The translations under genes and the position numbers were made by a program. A DNA stretch of 60,000 nucleotides, taken from Strigamia acuminata. Lineage: Eukaryota > Arthropoda > Chilopoda > Geophilomorpha > Linotaeniidae. Each line of letters starts with the position of its first letter. The first letter of the stretch is position 1. The DNA is taken from positions 5,086,001-5,146,000 of the forward strand of contig OX442322.1 of assembly GCA_949358305.1 (NCBI GenBank), written 5' to 3'. Below the pieces are notes generated by a model, which was given only the letters and a program-made list of their open reading frames with translations, did no database searches and had not been told where the DNA came from. Of this stretch, positions 53,201-60,000 are shown piece by piece.

Positions 53201-54556
53201 TTCTCCCAAGTCTACGACGAATCGTATGAGGAGACATTCTCACCCGTGGTAGACTTTTCAATCGTGCGCTTCATGTTCACGCTACTCGTCTGTATGCTCA
53301 AATGGTCGTACATTCAAGCTGACGTCAAGTGTGCGTATCTTGACGCAAAGTTGCATAAAACCGTCTACATGCGACAACCAAAAGGTTTCATCATTGAAGG
53401 CAAAGAAAACTATGTCTGCAGACTCCTCCGAGCCATATATGGCTTACACCAATCTGGAAGAGAATGGGGAATAGAACTGGAGAAGACTTTGTTGAAACTA
53501 AGACTTGAACACGTAAATTGGTGCAATTGCGTCTATAAATACGGAGATATTGCGTATCTAATCGTCTACGTTGACGATATCGTTGTTTTTGGAAAGCAGT
53601 ACGAAGATGCGATGAAAATACTCAACATGATTGGAACGCAATTTGATTTAGTGATACTCGGACAAACGAAAAAGTTGCTAGGAGTCGAATTTCATTCGCA
53701 TCAACAACAATTAGTTCTTCACCAAAGGTCGTACGTGAACAAAGTGTTGTTAAAGTTTAAAAACCACTTGGAGCATGTGAAGATTCGATCTCAACCGATG
53801 ACGAAAGCGACTGTTCTCACGAAACGAGATTGTCCAGACACAATTGATGAATTCAAAGCCATGGAAGGAATTCCATATAGAAGCTTACTTGGATGTTTGG
53901 CATTCATCGCGTCGAGGACAAGGCCCGACATGACTTATGCAGTGAACATCCTGAATCAATTCCAATCGAATCCAGGGTGGGATCACTGGATTGCGCTACT
54001 GGACTTACTCAGCTATTTGAGAACAACGAGAAATCACGGATTGATGTTGTTCCCGAATGACCGGATCGAGGTAATCGGATACAGCGATTCCGATTATGCG
54101 AACAACAGAGATGACCGGATCTCCGTTGGAGGAACACTAGTGACTTTGGGTAGCACACCCATCTACTGGCGCACCTTCAAACAACGGAACGTAACATTGT
54201 CAACAATGGAAGCGGAGTACGTAGCCCTTACAGAAACTGTCAAGGACTACATCTGGATTGTTCGTGTTCTGCACGAGATATCCCCAGAGTTGGCTGGAAG
54301 ATTCTCTCATTATGTCATGTGCGACAATATATCAACAGTGGACTTTACAAAATCTTGTGTTGAGAATAGAAAAACAAAGCACATTGACATCCGTTACCAT
54401 TTCATAAGAGAACTTGTTAAAAGAGATAATCTTCTAATTGTTCATGTAGGCACGAAGTCCAATTATGCCGATATCTTTACAAAGTCGGTTGATAAGGCTG
54501 ACTTAGTGAAGTTTTGCGATCGTTTCTTAGTTGACTTAAGCATTTTGCGTGCTTGA
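50202..54556 (+). pseudogene. Copia-B2 gag-pol, main part
   Basis: It resumes gag after the Copia-C2 insertion. Domains: Gag; CCHC knuckle CFRCNQSGHWARDC (near 50900); protease DTGATGHFC (near 51080); pre-integrase HHCC (ending CTLAKKK); integrase core (HMDVCGAF, RTDNGMEF, NGVSERLN); reverse transcriptase with a YVDD (near 53570); and RNase H (SDSDYANN, STMEAEY, KTKHIDIRY), ending at 54556. Two lesions are seen: loss of bases shortly after LLSGP near 51300, causing a frameshift, and an in-frame TGA at 53081-53083 before the reverse transcriptase. It is otherwise well preserved and closely related to Copia-B1. Confidence 0.93.
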
Positions 54557-54585
54557 TGAGAAATGAGATAATACGGGGGGCCGAA

Positions 54586-54906
54586 TGTTAAGATATGGCG
54601 TATATTAATAAGCAATTAATATTTACCACATGTATATATGTATATCTTTTCGTATTATCATGTAACCCGGTGTTAATGCATGTATTTGGCCAATGCGAGT
54701 AATCGCAGTGTTTGTTTACATACAGTGTTTGTATGCTGCCTACAGGTGGCTCTTATTGCAAAGAGGTCATGTGACCAATCAATAAAATTGACTTGATGTT
54801 TTGATTCTCACCTGCAATGATGACTTGTCATTTTGTCTTCACAACTAATGTTTTTCTCAGCCACTGTCTACACAAGTTTGCAGTTGTTTTATAGCAACAC
54901 ACAACA
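54586..54906 (+). repeat. Copia-B2 3' LTR
   Basis: 321 bp, preceded by the purine tract ACGGGGGGCCGAA and followed by AACAC. Confidence 0.93.
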
Positions 54907-56406
54907 AACACAATTACACGCGGGCATTCTTCGGAATCCTAAGTCTCGGAGCGTTTCGTCCAATTTTTCGAACCACTGTCTTCCAGACTGGTGAAGTCCG
55001 TATAGTGACTTGATGAGAAGCCACACATTGTTGGGGTTTGAACATGTGGCACCTGCAGGGATCCGCATATAGACTTTATGTTTAAGTTCTCCATACAGGT
55101 ACGCACATTTCACATCTAAGTGTGCATCCTTCCAACCACGCAACACGACGAGAAAACAGAAGAATAAACGAATTAAAACGAAATTCACCACCAGACTAAA
55201 AACTTCATTGTAGTCGACTCCGAGAGTTTGACAAAAACCCTGGGCGACTAAACGAGCTCGATATCTTGTAATCGTACCTGCTGCATCGGTCTTCAACTTA
55301 AAAAGCCATTTGCAGCCAAGAATCGTAGTATCCGGTGGTCTTGGAACTTCGAGATAAACCTCTCTTTCGGTGAACGTGTCGAGCTCTTCCTTAATGGCTT
55401 CCCGCCATTTCGGAGCGTCGGGGAATTTCGGGATTTCAGCATAGGAAGCTGGTTCCGTTCTGCAAAGATGAACCGCATGGCGAACACCCGGAACAGTAGG
55501 TAATGTATACTCGATGTTACTCCAAATAAACAGCTTGGGCTCATAATCGATATTGTTGAGCATACAATATTCCTCAACATCTCTCGGAGATCTGAGTCGA
55601 ATGCCGGGCATCGGAAAATAGTAAACGTCCGTTTTAATCAATCCCGGGACTTTATCCTTCCGGAGGTGTTCCTCGCGTCTCCAATCACTGCACTCGGAAT
55701 CTCCCCCAATGGGTCGCCAAAAGTATGCGGTATGGCGATCCGTAGCAGGCAAGACTTCTGTTCCCACTGTGTGTTGAACTGGGGCAGGAGACATTGGAGT
55801 GTTGTCAAATACCGACACTGTGTGAGTCAAGTCTGCTCCACGGGTTTTCCGGCGATATGTGATGTATCTAGCTGGAGAACCGGGCGGTGACTAGCGAGGT
55901 GATTGCTCTGCAGACGTCCCTGTGAATTCAGATGTACCAGGATAAAGCGAAATCTCGTTAATTTGATCATCGTTAATTTGTTCGGCATCATCCTCCGTAT
56001 CGCCCTCCTGATAAAGCACAGGATAGGACTGTGAATGTCCTAGACTTGCCGAACTCGGTAATTGCAGCGCACACGCATCCAACAATAACTGCTCTGGCGT
56101 TGTCGGAGGCGGCAATTGGAGGACCGGTGTATGCACGGAGTGAGATGTCGATACGCCGCTGGCATGGCTAGCTCCACCATTATCGGAATCATCGTCGGAA
56201 TGATCAGAATAGTCGGAATCGGATCCTCTTGGCCAGTCTTGGAACTGGACGTTGTCGTTAAACGAGACCGATTGCTGTCCGACGTCAGAAAAAGTTTCTT
56301 CGGGCCGTTGAGATGCGCCACGAAGGGATTTCCGATATGATTGGCGTTCATCGATCTTGACGTGAACCGTTTCGTAAACTCGATCTTCTACCGGATTCCA
56401 AACTCT

Positions 56407-56727
56407 TGTTGGACTTTTTTGTTTCCCGAGATTGATAATTTGCTATTTATTCTCAATGTTTAGTTATCTGTCTCGATATTTATTAGTTTGTAATTAGCTA
56501 AACATTGTTTTATGGTTGGATCAAATGAGATCCCGTATTTGGCATTGTATTGTTTAGATTTCGTTTATGGGGTTTTAGTTCTGCCTGATTATGTATCTCG
56601 TTTTCTTATTATCGCTTTATCACTCCCTGTTTTCATTTTGTAAAGGCAACGTGCCTAGTTTTTCATCCAAATAAACATATGTGTTTTTCATCATGGCATT
56701 CATCATTTCCAATCCTAAAAACCCACA
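56407..56727. mobile_element. 321-bp insertion with TG...CA ends (solo LTR or MITE)
   Basis: It is flanked by an 8-bp direct repeat CAAACTCT (56399-56406 and 56728-56735), and the copia frame is restored when it is removed. Ends are TGTTGGACTTTT and AAAAACCCACA, a weak inverted match. An AATAAA lies near 56671. An 8-bp duplication suggests a hAT-type MITE; TG...CA plus AATAAA suggests a solo LTR. I cannot decide. Confidence 0.6.
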
Positions 56728-58128
56728 CAAACTCTATATCCGCGGGTACTAGTCGCGTAGCCAACGAGATATCCCTCCCATGCACACGGATCTAGTTTCT
56801 TGCGACCTGGTGCGGTGTAATGCACCCAGCATTTGGACCCCATTTTGCGTAGGTGTCGTAAAGACAATGCTCGTTGTCGCCACAGGATATACGGAATTTG
56901 GTTATTCAATCTCGAATGCGGATTTCGGTTCTTCACATACGCGAAAGTAACTGCGAGTTCCGCCCAAAGGTCGTCCGGGAGTTGAGTTTCGGAGATAAGA
57001 GATCAGACACTGTCGGCCATTGTTCGATTTATGCGCTCAGCTGTGCCGTTCATTCGAGGTGACGCAGGATTGGTCCGCTGTCCTTGGATGCCCTTTTCTT
57101 TGAGAAAGTTCAAGAATTCATTCGACATAAATTCGCCGCCACGATCAGATCTAATCGCTTTCACGCGAGTGTTTTGAATTCGTTCGACACGGGCGACGAA
57201 GTCCTTAAATGCTCCAAAGGTCTGGGATTTCTGCGCCAACGGGATAATCCACGTGTAACGTGTGGCATTGTCGATAATGGTGAAAACATAATCCGAACCG
57301 CCCAGTGACGTGAGCGGGGCTGGCTCCCACAAATCCATGTGTAGAAGATCCAAAGGTTTCGATGTACAGGGATTTGGGTCCGGTTTATGAGAAGCTCTGG
57401 TCGATTTCGCAATTTTGCAGTCGTTACACGACAATTCTTGTCGGACTTCAGCTGGTTGCAGACCATAAACCTGGTCGTTAGCGGCCAGAAGCTTCATCGC
57501 GTTAGTATGCAGATGACCGAGTCGACTATGCCATAGACCGGTGGCGTCTTTAACCGAAGCAGGATTAGCAATTACCTTCTTCTGTGACGGAGGTAAATTG
57601 CCGGGAGGAGGGGAAGTTGGCATCAACTGCAGAACGTTGGAATAGGACTGTGTGGCCGGGTTGACAATGATCGGTGGAGGAATAGGAGTAAGGACAGGAA
57701 AATGTGTAGGATCGGTCAGGTTTGGAATTGGTTGGGTGGGAATTGCATTCACACTCTCAACCGCTGGCGGATTAAAACGATAGTCTGTAATTTCCCGTTG
57801 CTTTTCTTTTCCTTTAACTGGTTTCGGAACATTGTCGAAATCCACTTCTGTTTTGACCATTGTTTTAACAGGTTGAATGGTCGATTGTTGAGTAGCTGTC
57901 GAAACCGTTGTTGAATTGATAGGAACCGAGCACAAACCGTCCAAATAATATAAGCCACCACGTTCTTTACCACGGATGATCGGCATACGATAGTCCGATT
58001 CGTAAACGTTGACCTCTCCGTTGAAAATATAGATGTGATGGCGAGTTTTATCGATTTTCAACACCGAAATCAAATTTGCTTTGAAATTCGGTGCGTACAG
58101 AACATTTGTTAAATCGAGAACGCAATCC

Positions 58129-58635
58129 TGTTGAGATATAGCGTATGATACACTTTAAGATACGTGTATAAACTCTATTCCAAAAAGTAATTGAAATACT
58201 CCCATTGGTTGGGAGATTCATAACACCAGTATAAATGCATTGAAAATCTTTGCACAAGTCTACTGGAATCTGAAAACAGCATCATATTCAATACACAACT
58301 GAACTAGAGCACCAACCAACCAATGGGAGTATTTCAATTACTTTTTGGAATAGAGTTTAGTTGTATCGCATTATTCAAGCGATGATATGTTCTTTTGTTC
58401 GATATTATTGTTTACTTTTGGCCACGTGAAAGATCACGCTTGTTGTTGTATGTAACTTGTATTAATTGCCTACAGGTGGCACCAGGTAGTTTGAGTCACA
58501 TGACTTAGAAATAAAGCTTCACTCTATGTTTTGCTTTTGACCTGTAATGAGCTGTGTGGTTTATTTCTACACTAATGCTTTCCACTCCACTGATAAATTT
58601 AGACATTGTGCACTATTTAATAGTACACACCAACA
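58129..58635 (+). repeat. Solo LTR related to the Copia-B family
   Basis: 507 bp from TGTTGAGATATAGCG to CACACCAACA, with a perfect 5-bp target duplication AATCC (58124-58128 and 58636-58640). The ends and the CAGGTGGC and ACCTGTAATGA blocks parallel the Copia-B2 LTR. It is longer because a MITE is nested inside. Confidence 0.85.
58171..58357. mobile_element. 187-bp MITE with 42-bp inverted repeats
   Basis: Terminal inverted repeats starting AACTCTATTCCAAAAAGTAA are perfect over about 42 bp at each end. The element is flanked by TA (58169-58170 and 58358-58359), the target site of Tc1/mariner elements. It lies inside the solo LTR and has no coding capacity. Confidence 0.85.
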
Positions 58636-59705
58636 AATCCGCATCATCAACTGAAGTGAGAAGTTGAACCGTTCTTCGTCCAGTGACTTGCGATTTCCCT
58701 TGCCCCAACTCGATGTTGAAAGGCGGAATGTTCGTAAAGTCGGTGAAAAGAGCTCGCACGTGGGTAATCGACAATCCACTCATTGGATTGCATAAAGTGG
58801 GCGACTGGGCGCTCAACGACTTGCGGTGCACTGCAGAAAAATGTCCCCTTCCGAATTGGACGCGAGCTTCCTCAAGGGCGAGTGTCTTCGACCTTGGCGA
58901 CGGCGTTCTTATTCCGTTTTCGACTCTTACTTCTCGACTGATTCGGGTTCGGATTCTCACGTCGAGGGTGGAGGCACTTATTCTCATAGTGACCCATCTG
59001 GTCACAATTGAAACACCGAATAGTTGACAAATCACAGGCACCGGATTTATTGCGTTGACGAAACTGTCCTTTCGCAGAAGCATGGGCCGTCGGTGGAGAT
59101 GTCCGAAGTAGACCCGCTGATCTTAAACGAGATTGTTTGGCAATTAACTGTTCCGCGACCAAAATCGGAGTGAATTGTGTATCCGGCCAATGGTAGATAG
59201 CGAATGTGGCCTGCGCATATTCAGGCGGTAACCCCTTCAGATATTGATACGCGTGGTGGTCGGGCGAAGTTTCTTCTTTGACGTCCTTTAATTGCCTAAC
59301 GAAGTGGTCCACCCGGGCAATAAAATCCGACATATCCTCGTTGGGTCCAATCTGAAGATTTAAAAACTCCCAACGCAAGGCTGCTCTTCTGGCCCGTGAG
59401 CTTGGCGCATAAATCTTAGCCAGCGCGTCCCACGCCTCTTTCGGCGTGTTACACGTGTCCAACACTGATCGTTTGGGCTCGCTGACTTGAATATAGATAT
59501 GGCCGAGGGCTTTGTCTTTCTTGGTCATGTACCGATCCTTTTCTTTTTCTGTTAAAGTCTGTAAATGTTTGGCTTCTTTCTCTTCGGTTACATGCCTCCA
59601 AAGGCCCTCGGACTTTAGCAGCATTCGCATCGACCGCTGCCACTGTTCGTAGTTTCCAACTCCGAGTACGGGAATTTTGCTTGATGAATCTCCGGACTTG
59701 TGCAT

Positions 59706-60000
59706 CGTGGCGTTGAAAACTGGACACGTCGCGTGAAACACACTGACTCAAGGAAATGGCACACAGGAGACACCGTAGCACTGCACGAAAACGAAGCACA
59801 ACACTTGGTTCGAAGCACTTTCGAGGCGGAAACCGTCAAAAGGGGAACCGATGCTAAAATCGGTTGATAACCTGTGACAAGTGTCCCCCTAGCGTCCTTT
59901 ACGACCACCTGGGGTCACGGGAATGCTAGGTGGCGCAGGGCTCAGCAACTTGGACGGAATGTTTGAAGGGTTGTGCCGATTCTAAAAGTGTCCCACCTAA
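59706..60000 (-). other. Copia-C1 leader (continues outside)
   Basis: Untranslated leader upstream of gag, including the structured element above. Its primer site and 5' LTR are beyond the window. Confidence 0.7.
59846..59930 (-). ncRNA. Structured leader RNA element, Copia-C1 copy
   Basis: AACCGAT (59846-59852) pairs with ATCGGTT (59859-59865) around the loop GCTAAA. CCTAGC (59888-59893) pairs with GCTAGG (59925-59930). Both stems differ from Copia-C2 by paired changes that keep base pairing, while loop and linker (CAAGTGTCCCCCTA, CCACCTGGGG) are nearly unchanged. Confidence 0.6.

Larger units (their letters stand above)
35782..54906 (+). mobile_element. Copia-B2: copia element split by Copia-C2
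   Basis: The element has 321-bp LTRs at 35782-36102 and 54586-54906, differing at about two positions, with target duplication AACAC (35777-35781 and 54907-54911). It is inserted into Copia-C1 reverse transcriptase. It has a half-tRNA primer site, a 738-bp leader and gag start, is interrupted after codon 36 by Copia-C2 (36949-50196), and resumes at 50202. The purine tract ACGGGGGGCCGAA precedes the 3' LTR. Coding lesions make it defective. Confidence 0.94.
54907..59705 (-). pseudogene. Copia-C1 gag-pol, 5' portion
   Basis: From ATG 59705 (MHKSGDSSS): Gag, and a CCHC knuckle CFNCDQMGHYENKC near 59010. Near 58765 about 20 nt are lost exactly where the protease active site should be: VD is followed directly by the sequence downstream of the catalytic motif, which also shifts the frame. 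After the solo LTR at 58129-58635 come the pre-integrase HHCC region and integrase core (HMDLWEP, RSDRGGEF, NGTAERIN). A TGA lies at 57003-57005. The 321-bp insertion interrupts after RGYRV near 56735. A TAG lies near 55891. The reverse transcriptase N-terminal half (CKWLFKLK, LDVKCAYLYGEL) runs to 54907 and continues at 35781. It is non-functional. Confidence 0.9.
34076..60000 (-). mobile_element. Copia-C1: decayed copia, host of Copia-B2 (5' end beyond window)
   Basis: In sense it runs from the leader (60000-59706) and gag (ATG 59705) through pol to 54907. It then continues at 35781-34802 after Copia-B2, and ends in the 3' LTR at 34594-34076. It also contains a 321-bp insertion (56407-56727) and a solo LTR (58129-58635). 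It shares protein and leader features with Copia-C2. Its 5' LTR lies outside the window. Confidence 0.85.

Overview
This is eukaryotic, almost certainly invertebrate animal DNA and probably arthropod; that is inference from transposon content, and the species cannot be named. No ordinary host gene was recognised. The window is a graveyard and nursery of LTR retrotransposons (Ty1/copia and Ty3/gypsy) inserted into one another, next to a P-element/THAP9-like DNA transposon remnant and a GC-rich minisatellite. Element names used here (Copia-A to D, Gypsy-A, Gypsy-B) are local labels, not database names.

Left edge (1-3250): the C-terminal part of a P-element-like transposase runs on the + strand. 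Tail to tail with it, on the - strand, is a gene for a C2H2-finger protein whose C-terminal half resembles the end of P/THAP-type transposases. Behind it lies a minisatellite with a higher-order period of about 172 bp.

Left nest (3640-20541): Copia-A1 (- strand, decayed) is split in its 5' LTR by Gypsy-A1 (5141-19905, - strand, TSD GTAC). Gypsy-A1 is split at the last sense codons of pol by Copia-A2 (6772-13012, + strand, TSD GAAAG). Copia-A2 belongs to the same family as the outermost copia, has two LTRs that look identical, and keeps one intact 1473-aa polyprotein.

Middle (20542-21476): relics of a further copia integrase hold a solo Gypsy-B LTR (TSD GTAT).

Right nest (21477 to beyond 60000): Copia-B1 (-) carries Gypsy-A2 (21823-30342, +, TSD ATAT) near its 3' end. 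Its 5' leader appears to be broken by Copia-C1 (-), which runs off the window. Copia-C1 holds Copia-B2 (35782-54906, +, TSD AACAC). Copia-B2 holds Copia-C2 (36949-50196, -, TSD GGGCT). Copia-C2 holds Copia-D (43349-49757, -, TSD TGTAT), which has LTRs that look identical and an intact 1493-aa polyprotein. This is a five-deep stack. Copia-C1 also carries a solo LTR with a TA-flanked MITE inside it, and a separate 321-bp insertion.

Mechanistic points: (i) Gypsy-A joins gag to pol at a canonical G GGA AAC slippery site directly before the gag stop, and its Gag has no zinc knuckle but an N/Q/G/R/W-rich tail. (ii) Two modes of initiator tRNA-Met priming coexist: full 3' end in Copia-A, C and D, and internal half-tRNA in Copia-B. 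(iii) A 176-bp LTR-like insertion in Copia-B1 is fused to about 30 nt complementary to the 5' half of initiator tRNA-Met and lacks a TSD. (iv) The leaders of Copia-C1 and C2 share hairpins with compensatory base changes. All identities, divergence counts and tRNA matches were judged by eye from the sequence and from memory of the families.
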